Origin: Candidatus Nomurabacteria bacterium
Lineage (GTDB): Bacteria > Patescibacteriota > Saccharimonadia > Saccharimonadales > Saccharimonadaceae
Direction of reading: 5' to 3'
DNA length: 5,341 nt
Assembly: GCA_031278275.1 (NCBI GenBank)
Contig: JAITKW010000036.1
Span: forward strand, 1-5,341
The translations under genes and the position numbers were made by a program. Below are positions 1-5,341 of the stretch, one piece after another. Numbering within the stretch: position 1 is the first letter of the stretch; every line of letters starts with the position of its first letter. Under the pieces are notes generated by a model. The model searched no databases, was not told where the DNA came from, and was given only the letters and a program-made list of their open reading frames with translations.

Positions 1-692
1 CCGCCACTCATTGAACCATAACTGGGACTGACGCTGGTAATGGTTGGGCTATCAGGGCGATAATCGTTAGCCATAGCCGTAAAAACCACCGTAGCTAAGT
101 AAGTATCGGCTGGAATTGAATAATCAACCTTAACGCCAAAAGTCACAATCACCGGCGTGCCAGTTGTGGCAGTCGGAAAAGAGCTACTGTCAACCGTAAC
201 TGGCTGAGTATTCTCCCCGCCGTCCGGCACAGCAAACCAAACTTGGTCGTTGCCTTTATCCGTATTTGGCGAAGTACTTAAGTCAGCTAGAGTCGCGCCC
301 CATTGATTGGGACTAATCATACTAAGAGCGGTCAACGTCCCAGTGACTGGGTCAATCTTGTAATTTGAACAATCGCTAAAAGCAACTAGCTGCAGGCAGT
401 TATATTCGGACTTGGTTTTAAGGGTTGTGGTATAACCGGCGGGGTTGTCTGTGGTGGTGGCAATAGTCAGGCTAGTGGTTTTAGCCTCACCACCAGGCTT
501 AAGCCCTGTGACATCATCAAGCAAGCTAATGTCCAAAGACAAGCTGGGGTTTTCCGGCTTAAGCGGGTTTGCTGGGTCAGCCAAAACATCAACCAAGGTG
601 GGCGGGAAGATAAACAAACAAGTTGCAATGGTTAAAGTAGTAAAAACCAACCAGCGAGCCAGGTTGGAGCTAAAGGGGCTTGATGGAGTCAT
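1..692 (-). CDS. Secreted surface protein with IPT/TIG-like segment, N-terminal part (3' end beyond window)
   Basis: The minus strand is open from an ATG at 692-690 to the left edge, giving 230 codons with no stop. It is a likely exported cell-surface protein. Residues 1-38 look like a Sec signal peptide: Arg13, a hydrophobic stretch from about residue 14 to 31, and a VLA|D cleavage site after Ala38. Residues 50-209 are Thr/Ser/Val-rich and beta-like, with phrases such as DPVTGTLTALS (114-124) and VTFGVKVDYSIPADTY (183-198) typical of Saccharibacteria surface proteins. Residues 215-230 (PTITSVSPSYGSMSGG) match the start of an IPT/TIG immunoglobulin-like domain, so more such domains probably follow. 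Two Cys outside the signal peptide (C99, C108) could form a disulfide. The start is supported by a strong Shine-Dalgarno. The gene is divergent from priA and has a long leader with a CT tract. The partner or ligand is unknown; export is well supported, adhesion would be a guess. Confidence 0.85.
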   Translation of the reverse strand, partial: MTPSSPFSSNLARWLVFTTLTIATCLFIFPPTLVDVLADPANPLKPENPSLSLDISLLDDVTGLKPGGEAKTTSLTIATTTDNPAGYTTTLKTKSEYNCLQLVAFSDCSNYKIDPVTGTLTALSMISPNQWGATLADLSTSPNTDKGNDQVWFAVPDGGENTQPVTVDSSSFPTATTGTPVIVTFGVKVDYSIPADTYLATVVFTAMANDYRPDSPTITSVSPSYGSMSG

Positions 693-698
693 GAAAGA

Positions 699-705
699 CT
701 CCTTT
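699..705 (-). promoter_or_regulatory. Shine-Dalgarno of the surface-protein gene
   Basis: AAAGGAG on the minus strand, six bases (TCTTTC) before the ATG at 692. This is the best ribosome site in the window and fixes the start. It lies 26 bases downstream, in transcript sense, of the CT tract. Confidence 0.85.
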
Positions 706-728
706 GGATTAGGAAACTAGCGGAACGC

Positions 729-768
<40 letters not shown>

Positions 769-783
769 CTCTCCACTTGCGCC

Positions 784-858
784 AACATAACAACCGATAG
801 ACTATCAGTTAACATTAACGCCTTTTGCACTCCCTCACCTCGTCTTAACATAACAACC
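784..858. repeat. 12-bp direct repeat pair in the surface-gene leader
   Basis: AACATAACAACC occurs at 784-795 and again at 847-858, 63 bases apart; flanking sequences do not match. The second copy starts directly beside the predicted minus-strand -10 box. The first copy is followed at once by an 11-bp palindrome, GATAGACTATC (796-806). Such a cluster could be a binding site for a regulator, but nothing in the window identifies one. Confidence 0.4.
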
Positions 859-860
859 TC

Positions 861-890
861 ATTGTAACACAAGCACTATCCCAAAATCAA
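861..890 (-). promoter_or_regulatory. Sigma70-type promoter of the surface-protein gene
   Basis: On the minus strand, -35 TTGATT (890-885) and -10 TACAAT (866-861) are separated by 18 bases. Transcription would start near 854, giving a leader of about 160 nt that contains the CT tract and the palindrome at 796-806. The -10 matches consensus at five of six positions, the -35 at four of six. Confidence 0.6.
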
Positions 891-919
891 GCTCCGATTT
901 ATTTCACTTCTTTGATTTT
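883..919. repeat. 8-bp inverted repeat joining the two divergent -35 boxes
   Basis: AAAATCAA (883-890) and TTGATTTT (912-919) are perfect inverse copies with a 21-base spacer. Each arm contains the -35 hexamer of one of the two divergent promoters. This may be an operator shared by both genes, or simply two similar -35 elements placed back to back in AT-rich DNA. Confidence 0.6.
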
Positions 920-940
920 TTGGAAAAAGTGTAATATAAT
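912..940 (+). promoter_or_regulatory. Sigma70-type promoter of the leader ORF-priA-def-fmt operon
   Basis: TTGATT (912-917), a 17-base spacer and a consensus TATAAT (935-940). The predicted start is near 947, about 20 bases before the ATG of the 15-codon leader ORF. This is the best promoter in the window and probably drives the whole plus-strand gene cluster. Confidence 0.75.
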
Positions 941-955
941 TTTCACAATCTAAAT

Positions 956-961
956 AAAGGA
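956..961 (+). promoter_or_regulatory. Shine-Dalgarno of the leader ORF
   Basis: AAAGGA followed by five bases (TTATT) and the ATG at 967. It lies about 50 bases from the priA ATG at 1014, too far to serve priA directly, so it points to the short ORF at 967 as the first translated frame. Confidence 0.6.
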
Positions 962-966
962 TTATT

Positions 967-1014
967 ATGCATAAAGAAAGCCACACTTATCATTGGTGCG
1001 ACATTTTGTTGTGA
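967..1014 (+). CDS. 15-residue leader ORF overlapping the priA start
   Basis: ATG at 967, then MHKESHTYHWCDILL and a TGA at 1012-1014. The TGA shares its A with the ATG of priA (TGATG), the classic geometry for translational coupling by ribosomes that stop and restart. It has its own Shine-Dalgarno, whereas priA has no clear one. I do not recognise the peptide; it holds three His, one Trp and one Cys but no run of a single amino acid of the kind seen in attenuators. It may be a coupling device rather than a functional peptide. It may also be chance, since a 15-codon frame alone is weak evidence; the ribosome site and the stop/start overlap are what support it. Confidence 0.45.
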   Translation: MHKESHTYHWCDILL

Positions 1015-2957
1015 TGAGCTATTTTGAAGTAAGCTTGATTAAAGTTTTATCCATGAGCGATACCTTGACTTATGCATACACAAAAAATCTTGCCATCGGC
1101 ACGATTGTCCACGTTCCGCTCCGCCACAAAACCGTCATGGGTGTTGTAATAAAAAAAGTGAACAAGCCGAGTTTCAAAACTAAAGAGGTGATTGATGTTG
1201 TGGAAAATACACCAATCCCCCCACATCTCATCAAAATCGCTTTTTGGTTGAGTAAATATTACAACACCCCCCTGCCAGTAGTTTTTCAAACCGTGCTACC
1301 AAACGGACTGGACAAAACTCGCCGAGAAAGTAACCAGAAAAATCACCCCAACCACAAGTCACAACTTGCGCCTCCGCCTCTGAACGCTACACAAACCAAA
1401 GCCATTTATGACATCAACCATAACCCCAGCCGAACTATTTTATTGCACGGGGTCACTGGCTCTGGCAAAACCAACATTTACATCAAACTCATCTTGGACA
1501 CTCTCAAAAACGGCCGCTCTTCCATCTTGCTCGTTCCAGAAATTGCTCTCAGTTCACAATTGGTCTATAATCTTAAAGCTATCTTTGGGGACATGGTCAC
1601 ACTTATGCATTCCGGTCAAACCGAATCCGTCCGCCACCAACTTTGGCAAAAATTATTACGCGAAAAAACTCCACAAATTATCATCGGCCCACGTTCAGCC
1701 ATCTTCGCCCCCGTTCACAATTTGGGGTTAATCGTAGTTGATGAAGCCCACGACAACAGTTATAAGCAAGACAAATCCCCCAAATATCACACTTTGCGGT
1801 TAGCTTCAGCGTTTACCATATTTAACCAAAACCTCAAAGTCATATTCGGTACCGCCACTCCAAATATCATTGATTTTTTGTATGCCAAACAAAAAAAATC
1901 GTGCGTTAGTATCCACAGCAAAGCCAACCAAAATGCCGTTACGCCATCTATTATCGTAGTTGATTTGAAAAACCGCGACCAGATGAAAAAACATCGTATC
2001 TTCAGCGACCAATTGCTCCACGCTATTGAAACTTGCTTAAAAAACCACCAACAATGCTTGATTTTCCACAATCGGCGTGGTAGCGCCAGCCTGACTTTGT
2101 GCGATAGTTGTGGCTGGCAAGCCCTATGCGATGAATGCCTCTTGCCTCTGACTTTACACGCTGACCACTTTCAATTCGTTTGTCATGCTTGTGGCAAAAA
2201 ATTCAAAGTCCCCCTCTCTTGCCCAGAATGCCAGAACACTTCTATTGTACATAAAGGCATTGGCACTAAACTGATTGAAAGCGAACTGTCTAAATTATTT
2301 CCAAAAGCCCGTATCGCCCGTTTTGACCGTGACACGCCAAAAGAATTGTCCATGAACAATATTTATGAACAAGTAAAGTCCGGCTCAGTCCAAATCCTCA
2401 TCGGCACCCAATCCATCGCCAAGGGGTTTGACCTGCCTAATTTAGCCCTCGTTGGCGTAATTCAAGCGGATCAAGGTTTGTCTTTGCCGGATTTCTCCTC
2501 CGAAGAGCGCACTTTTCAATTATTGTCTCAAGTCGTTGGTCGGGTGGGGCGGAACAACAACACCACAAGCGCCATTATCCAAACTTATCAACCAGACCAC
2601 CCCGTGATTCAGTTTGGGATAACCCAAAATTACTCAGATTTTTATGAATATGCCTTGAAAAAACGTCACCATGCCAACTTTCCACCATTTTGCTTTCTCT
2701 TAAAACTAACTTACACCGGCAAAACTGAAAAAAATGCTTTCACCAATTGTCAAAAACTCGCCCAATCCATCAAGTCCAACTTTCAAGATGTCCACGTCAC
2801 GTCTCCCACGCCAGCTTTTTATGAACAAGGCAAAGACGTTTTTCGTTGGCAAATTATCATCAAAAGCCCCAAGCGCGAGCGCTTGAACCAAATCTTGGGA
2901 CAAACCAAATTGGGAAATAATTGGCAATTTGACCTCGACCCCAGTGGAATATTATAA
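1014..2957 (+). CDS. priA: Replication restart helicase PriA, lacking the winged-helix domain
   Basis: PriA is a cytoplasmic 3'-5' superfamily 2 DNA helicase that reloads the replisome at collapsed forks. The protein is 647 residues from the ATG at 1014, whose MSYFEVSLIKVL start matches PriA N-termini. Residues 1-100 form the 3'-DNA-binding domain (IGTIVHVPLR 28-37). Walker A is GVTGSGKT (146-153, K152); the Walker B box is DEAH (243-246), where E. coli has DEEH; motif III is GTATP (279-283). Eight cysteines, C363/366/372/375 and C390/393/403/406, make the two zinc sites. Motif V is GTQSIAKGFD (464-473) and motif VI QVVGRVGR (506-513). E. coli PriA has about 730 residues; here Walker A lies about 80 residues earlier, and only a short polar linker (about 101-121) stands where the winged helix should be. 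In-frame TTG (993) and GTG (996) starts exist but have no ribosome site. Its stop is 23 bases before def. Confidence 0.95.
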   Translation: MSYFEVSLIKVLSMSDTLTYAYTKNLAIGTIVHVPLRHKTVMGVVIKKVNKPSFKTKEVIDVVENTPIPPHLIKIAFWLSKYYNTPLPVVFQTVLPNGLDKTRRESNQKNHPNHKSQLAPPPLNATQTKAIYDINHNPSRTILLHGVTGSGKTNIYIKLILDTLKNGRSSILLVPEIALSSQLVYNLKAIFGDMVTLMHSGQTESVRHQLWQKLLREKTPQIIIGPRSAIFAPVHNLGLIVVDEAHDNSYKQDKSPKYHTLRLASAFTIFNQNLKVIFGTATPNIIDFLYAKQKKSCVSIHSKANQNAVTPSIIVVDLKNRDQMKKHRIFSDQLLHAIETCLKNHQQCLIFHNRRGSASLTLCDSCGWQALCDECLLPLTLHADHFQFVCHACGKKFKVPLSCPECQNTSIVHKGIGTKLIESELSKLFPKARIARFDRDTPKELSMNNIYEQVKSGSVQILIGTQSIAKGFDLPNLALVGVIQADQGLSLPDFSSEERTFQLLSQVVGRVGRNNNTTSAIIQTYQPDHPVIQFGITQNYSDFYEYALKKRHHANFPPFCFLLKLTYTGKTEKNAFTNCQKLAQSIKSNFQDVHVTSPTPAFYEQGKDVFRWQIIIKSPKRERLNQILGQTKLGNNWQFDLDPSGIL

Positions 2958-2973
2958 CTAAATGCGGTATAAT
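2945..2973 (+). promoter_or_regulatory. Possible internal promoter giving a leaderless def transcript
   Basis: A consensus TATAAT (2968-2973) sits in the 23-base priA-def gap, only seven bases before the def ATG. A weak -35, TGGAAT (2945-2950, three of six), lies 17 bases upstream inside the priA end. The start expected about seven bases after the -10 would be at 2980-2981, on the ATG itself. There is no Shine-Dalgarno before def, which fits a leaderless message. AT-rich DNA can produce such hexamers by chance. Confidence 0.4.
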
Positions 2974-2980
2974 CACACTC

Positions 2981-3559
2981 ATGAATAAGATTTTAACCAC
3001 CCCTGACCCGCGCTTGCGCATGAAGTCCAAAAAAGTTTCGGAAATTACCCCCGAAATTAAAAAAATTATCCAAAGCATGATTGCTCTCAGTTTGGACTGG
3101 GAAAAATCCCACCCCCACGAACTCTCTGCCGCCATGGCAGCCCCGCAAATCGGCGAAAACGTCCGGATTATCATCTTACGTAACGACCTTGACAACAAAA
3201 ACGACACCAATTTCACCGTCCTCATCAACCCCGAAATTGTCAAAGCCGAAGGCGTACTTGAAACTGATTATGAAGGTTGCCTGTCCGTGCCAAGAGTTTA
3301 TGGCTTAATAAAACGCCACAGCAAAATCCGTGTCAAAGCCCTTTTAGACACCGGCGAAGAAGTGCGTTTCAAAATCAGCGGTGGATTTGCACGCACCATT
3401 CAACACGAAATTGATCACTTGAACGGCATTTTGTTCATTGACCATATCAAAAACCAAACAGATGCGTTTTTTGAATTGGACAACAAGGGAAATCTGCAAC
3501 CATTGGATTACGAGACTGAAATCAAAAACAATCGCGAGCTTTGGGGCGAAGATGAATAA
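2981..3559 (+). CDS. def: Peptide deformylase
   Basis: Cytoplasmic metalloenzyme that removes the formyl group from the N-terminal formyl-Met of new proteins. The 192 residues carry the family's three motifs. Motif 2 is EGCLSVP (98-104) with metal ligand C100. Motif 3 is QHEIDHLNG (141-149) with metal ligands H142 and H146 and catalytic E143. Motif 1 is SAAMAAPQ (49-56) with the conserved Q56. All catalytic and metal residues are present, so the enzyme should be active. Motif 1 is unusual: both glycines of the common GxGLAAPQ are replaced (S49, A51). The protein is some 20 residues longer than E. coli Def (about 169), mostly as a polar C-terminal tail (about 160-192). ATG 2981 is the natural start because MNKILTTPDPRLR matches Def N-termini. 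The end overlaps fmt by eight bases, so the two are probably translated together. Confidence 0.96.
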   Translation: MNKILTTPDPRLRMKSKKVSEITPEIKKIIQSMIALSLDWEKSHPHELSAAMAAPQIGENVRIIILRNDLDNKNDTNFTVLINPEIVKAEGVLETDYEGCLSVPRVYGLIKRHSKIRVKALLDTGEEVRFKISGGFARTIQHEIDHLNGILFIDHIKNQTDAFFELDNKGNLQPLDYETEIKNNRELWGEDE

Positions 3560-4448
3560 AAAAATTGTTTTTTTCGGCAACGAGCAACTTGCGCAAGGTC
3601 TTGGGCGACCTTTTACGCCAACTTTTGACATTTTACTCGCCAAAAATTACCAAATTACCGCAATTGTTTTGCCGGAAGACCCCGCCAAGAACACCATCTC
3701 GCGCAAGAAAAAAACGCCCATGATAATTGAAAAAGCCAATCAACATCATATCCCCTTAATTTTCGCAAATACAACCCCGAACTTGGCGGAAATATTAGCC
3801 AATCTTAATGCCGAGATTGGCATTCTTAGTTCTTTTGGCAAAATCGTTACGCAATCCATTATTGACATTTTTCCAAACGGCATTTTGAACGTTCACCCCT
3901 CTTTGCTTCCCAAATATCGTGGCACCACTCCCATTGAAACGGCTATTTTGAACGGGGATAAGACGGTTGGGGTTTCGGTGATGAAGTTGGTTGCAAAAAT
4001 GGACGCTGGGGTAATTTATGCTCAAAGAAAAATCGAAATCGGCAAAGACAATACCAAAGACGAAATATACGAAAAATTGGCGACCGCTGGGGCGGAAATG
4101 ACGAACCAAGTTTTGAATGATTTTGACGAAATTATACCCACCAAGCAAGACGAAACAAAGGCAACTTACACCCAAAAACTCAACAAAGAACTCTCAATCT
4201 TGAAACCCCAAGAAAAGACCGCCAAAAGATTACATAACGAAGTTCGCGCTTATCTCGGTTTCCCCAAATCCAAACTATCAATTTCGGGCGTAAACTGCAC
4301 AATCACCCTTACGCATGTCGCCACACAACCCCAAACCGAAATTGACCCAAAGTGCCAAGACGGCAACTACCTCATTATTGACCGTTTGATCCCAGAGGGA
4401 CGCAAAGAAATGACCGCCACCGACTTCATCAACGGTCGTCACCGCTAG
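3552..4448 (+). CDS. fmt: Methionyl-tRNA formyltransferase
   Basis: Transfers a formyl group from 10-formyl-tetrahydrofolate to the Met on initiator tRNA, in the cytoplasm. From ATG 3552 the protein is 298 residues (E. coli about 315) and starts MNKKIVFFGN, the usual first strand of the Rossmann domain. The catalytic set is present: N113 and H115 in NVHPSLLPKYRG (113-124), and D151 in KMDAGVIY (149-156). The C-terminal tRNA-binding OB-like domain starts near residue 205 (YTQKLNKELS, 206-215), with RAYLGFP at 232-238. The end GRKEMTATDFINGR aligns with the E. coli tail. The frame is open upstream to an ATG at 3438, but that stretch lies over def and has no family match, so 3552 is chosen. The ATGAATAA overlap with the def stop suggests coupled translation; GGGG at 3543-3546 is a weak ribosome site. 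No intrinsic terminator follows; the last bases are duplicated downstream. Confidence 0.95.
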   Translation: MNKKIVFFGNEQLAQGLGRPFTPTFDILLAKNYQITAIVLPEDPAKNTISRKKKTPMIIEKANQHHIPLIFANTTPNLAEILANLNAEIGILSSFGKIVTQSIIDIFPNGILNVHPSLLPKYRGTTPIETAILNGDKTVGVSVMKLVAKMDAGVIYAQRKIEIGKDNTKDEIYEKLATAGAEMTNQVLNDFDEIIPTKQDETKATYTQKLNKELSILKPQEKTAKRLHNEVRAYLGFPKSKLSISGVNCTITLTHVATQPQTEIDPKCQDGNYLIIDRLIPEGRKEMTATDFINGRHR

Positions 4449-4450
4449 CC
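4420..4450. repeat. Direct repeat, copy 1 (fmt 3' end)
   Basis: These 31 bases, covering the last codons and stop of fmt, recur at 4484-4514 with 27 of 31 identical, including 17 unbroken matches (4423-4439). All four differences (4422, 4440, 4441, 4445) are transitions. Because the encoded FINGR tail fits the fmt family, this copy is probably the source. Confidence 0.85.
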
Positions 4451-4483
4451 ACGAAAAACATCATAAAACCTTGTCTTTTGTCG

Positions 4484-4514
4484 CCAACTTCATCAACGGT
4501 CGTTGCCGTTAGCC
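4484..4514. repeat. Direct repeat, copy 2 (end of the DUF5663-like gene)
   Basis: Second copy, 64 bp downstream of the first and out of frame with fmt. On the plus strand it still spells a fmt-like tail, NFINGRCR, then TAG, in another frame. On the minus strand it encodes the last six residues (ANGNDR) and the TGA of the DUF5663-like gene. It also contains a small stem, AACGGT/GCCGTT (4495-4500 with 4505-4510, one G-T pair), with no U-run, so not a standard terminator. Confidence 0.85.
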
Positions 4515-4924
4515 CCCAAAATCTCAGCTTTATTTGTCATGATTTCATTTTTCAGCTCGCCCGCCACCTTAGCCACAATCTGTTGATAGTCGGGACGATT
4601 TTTAGCCAACCAATAAATGGAAGCAAACTCTTTCTCCAACTCCGGCGTATCACTCGCAAAACCACCCTTTTCAATCAATAGTTTATAAAAATCGTGGTTT
4701 TTATAATCCCCACTTTCCGCCAACATCGCTTTCACAGTCGTTTCATCACCATCAATCACCCGTTCAAACTCTCTCACTTGCTCGTCAGTCAACCCTTCCG
4801 ACATCTTGACGCCAACCCGAATTTCCAATTCTTCTTGTGTATGCGCCAAAAACTCTTTTTTCTGAACATCTGGCAACCCGCTTAAGCCCACCTCTTCCAA
4901 AAAATCGTTATCTAATTTGAACAT
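4493..4924 (-). CDS. DUF5663-like conserved small protein
   Basis: 143 residues, acidic and probably all alpha-helical, with no signal peptide or membrane segment. The N-terminus FKLDNDFLEEVGLSGLP (2-18) followed by HTQEELEIRVG (28-38) and MSEGLTDEQVREFERVIDGD (41-60) resembles the DUF5663 family of Patescibacteria, recalled from memory and not searched. The function is unknown. The second half (about 95-128, ASIYWLAKNRPDYQQIV) is a further helical stretch. It lies 26 bases after infB on the same strand with a ribosome site in the gap, so the two are probably co-transcribed, and a role linked to translation is possible but unproven. It converges on fmt, 44 bases apart. The last six codons and the stop fall inside a duplicate of the fmt end, so the native C-terminus may have been replaced. 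Confidence 0.8.
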   Translation of the reverse strand: MFKLDNDFLEEVGLSGLPDVQKKEFLAHTQEELEIRVGVKMSEGLTDEQVREFERVIDGDETTVKAMLAESGDYKNHDFYKLLIEKGGFASDTPELEKEFASIYWLAKNRPDYQQIVAKVAGELKNEIMTNKAEILGANGNDR

Positions 4925-4928
4925 ATTG

Positions 4929-4935
4929 CCCCCTT
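4929..4935 (-). promoter_or_regulatory. Shine-Dalgarno of the DUF5663-like gene
   Basis: AAGGGGG on the minus strand, four bases (CAAT) before the ATG at 4924. It pairs with the 16S anti-Shine-Dalgarno through one G-U pair and fits this start, which lies just after the infB stop. Confidence 0.65.
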
Positions 4936-4950
4936 ACTTAATATATCATA

Positions 4951-5341
4951 TCACAACTTTTGCAATTTTGTTTCACGAATAAATAATTTCAGCCTATCTC
5001 CGACCTCAAGGTGGATTTTGCGCTCAGTTTTGATTGACAACCCGCACATCTCCCCCGCCACTGCTTCTGAAACTTCAATTTTTTCTCTTTGGACTTTATC
5101 CACTTCCGCTTCCGCCACCACCGTTTTTCCGCGCACTACCCGAATTTTATAACCGCTCATCACCTTACCTTTCAAAACCTCGCCCCCCGCAATCACGCTA
5201 CTCCGACTAGTCCGAAACACACCCCGCACCACCAATTCACCCATCTCCATTTCAATTACTTCTGGCGGCAACAAATCTTCAACTTCCTTGTTCACGTCAT
5301 CTAGCAACTCATAAATCACATTAAAAATCCTGACCGGCACA
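4951..5341 (-). CDS. infB: Translation initiation factor IF-2, C-terminal part (5' end beyond window)
   Basis: GTPase factor that brings fMet-tRNA to the 30S subunit and promotes subunit joining. Only the last 129 codons are present; the frame runs through the right edge, and the GTG at 5340-5338 is an internal Val, not a start. Counting that Val as 1, VRIFNVIYELLDDV (3-16) matches the end of domain 3 and its linker helix, and LVVRGVF...VIAGGEVLKGKV (37-60) begins the C-terminal beta-barrel (C2) that binds formyl-Met. MCGLSI (98-103) and VGDRL (113-117) close the barrel. The GTPase domain lies outside the window. Several C2 positions known to matter for fMet binding differ from the usual residues (G53, Q84, E86, M98), while R85, C99 and G100 are kept. 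It ends in TGA, 26 bases before the DUF5663-like gene. Confidence 0.93.
   Translation of the reverse strand, partial: VPVRIFNVIYELLDDVNKEVEDLLPPEVIEMEMGELVVRGVFRTSRSSVIAGGEVLKGKVMSGYKIRVVRGKTVVAEAEVDKVQREKIEVSEAVAGEMCGLSIKTERKIHLEVGDRLKLFIRETKLQKL

Noticed and set aside
618..623. Lipoprotein cysteine (C25) in the surface protein
   Set aside because: The preceding residues are I-A-T, without the Gly/Ala expected just before the Cys, and a good signal peptidase I site (VLA|D) follows.
445..720. 91-codon plus-strand ORF
   Set aside because: It is antisense to the signal-peptide gene, which has a Shine-Dalgarno, a signal peptide and family-like sequence; this frame has none.
993..1013. TTG or GTG start adding seven residues to PriA
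   Set aside because: No ribosome site, and the extra residues do not match PriA, which begins naturally at MSYFEV (1014).
2860..3243. 127-codon minus-strand ORF across the priA-def junction
   Set aside because: Antisense to two clear genes, no ribosome site seen and no recognisable family.
3438..3551. Upstream ATG extending fmt by 38 residues
   Set aside because: The extension lies entirely over def, and the family start (KIVFFGN) follows ATG 3552 directly.
4449..4492. Intrinsic terminator between fmt and the DUF5663-like gene
   Set aside because: CGAAAAAC and GTTTTGTCG-like arms pair poorly, and no stable stem with a U-run is present on either strand.
4478..4885. Plus-strand ORFs over the DUF5663-like gene
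   Set aside because: Shadows of the minus-strand gene, which has a ribosome site and family-like sequence.
4493..4953. TGA recoded as glycine
   Set aside because: TGA ends infB and the DUF5663-like gene at the expected family lengths or positions, and no internal TGA is needed in any gene.

Overview
The window looks like a chromosomal piece of a Patescibacteria/CPR bacterium, most likely Saccharibacteria (TM7). The evidence is a secreted beta-rich surface protein of a kind common in that group, leading into an IPT/TIG-like segment; a small protein resembling the DUF5663 family, which I associate with CPR genomes; and compact, divergent versions of core enzymes. Genes end in TAA, TAG and TGA, with TGA ending two minus-strand genes at sensible points. 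This argues for the standard bacterial code and against the TGA=Gly code of Gracilibacteria/Absconditabacteria. The lineage call is by eye, from protein flavour only.

Layout. (i) 1-692, minus strand: the first 230 codons of a secreted surface protein that runs off the left edge. (ii) 693-966: a divergent intergenic region with a clear sigma70-type promoter for each side. Their -35 elements form a perfect 8-bp inverted repeat. The predicted 5' leader of the surface-protein mRNA carries a 35-base pure GA/CT dinucleotide tract, a candidate phase-variation switch. (iii) 967-4448, plus strand: a 15-codon leader ORF, then priA (replication restart helicase), def (peptide deformylase) and fmt (Met-tRNA formyltransferase). 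The priA-def-fmt order is a known bacterial arrangement. The leader ORF stop overlaps the priA start (TGATG), def overlaps fmt by 8 nt, and a good -10 box sits so close to def that a leaderless def transcript is possible. (iv) 4493-5341, minus strand and convergent: a DUF5663-like gene preceded by the C-terminal end of infB (IF-2), which runs off the right edge.

The genes fit together. Fmt formylates initiator Met-tRNA, IF-2 recognises it, and Def removes the formyl group from new proteins, so three steps of the formyl-methionine cycle sit in two operons facing each other. At the meeting point the last 31 bases of the fmt end have a diverged duplicate 64 bp downstream. That copy supplies the last six codons and the stop of the DUF5663-like gene. 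I saw no tRNA, rRNA, CRISPR array, insertion sequence or convincing intrinsic terminator.
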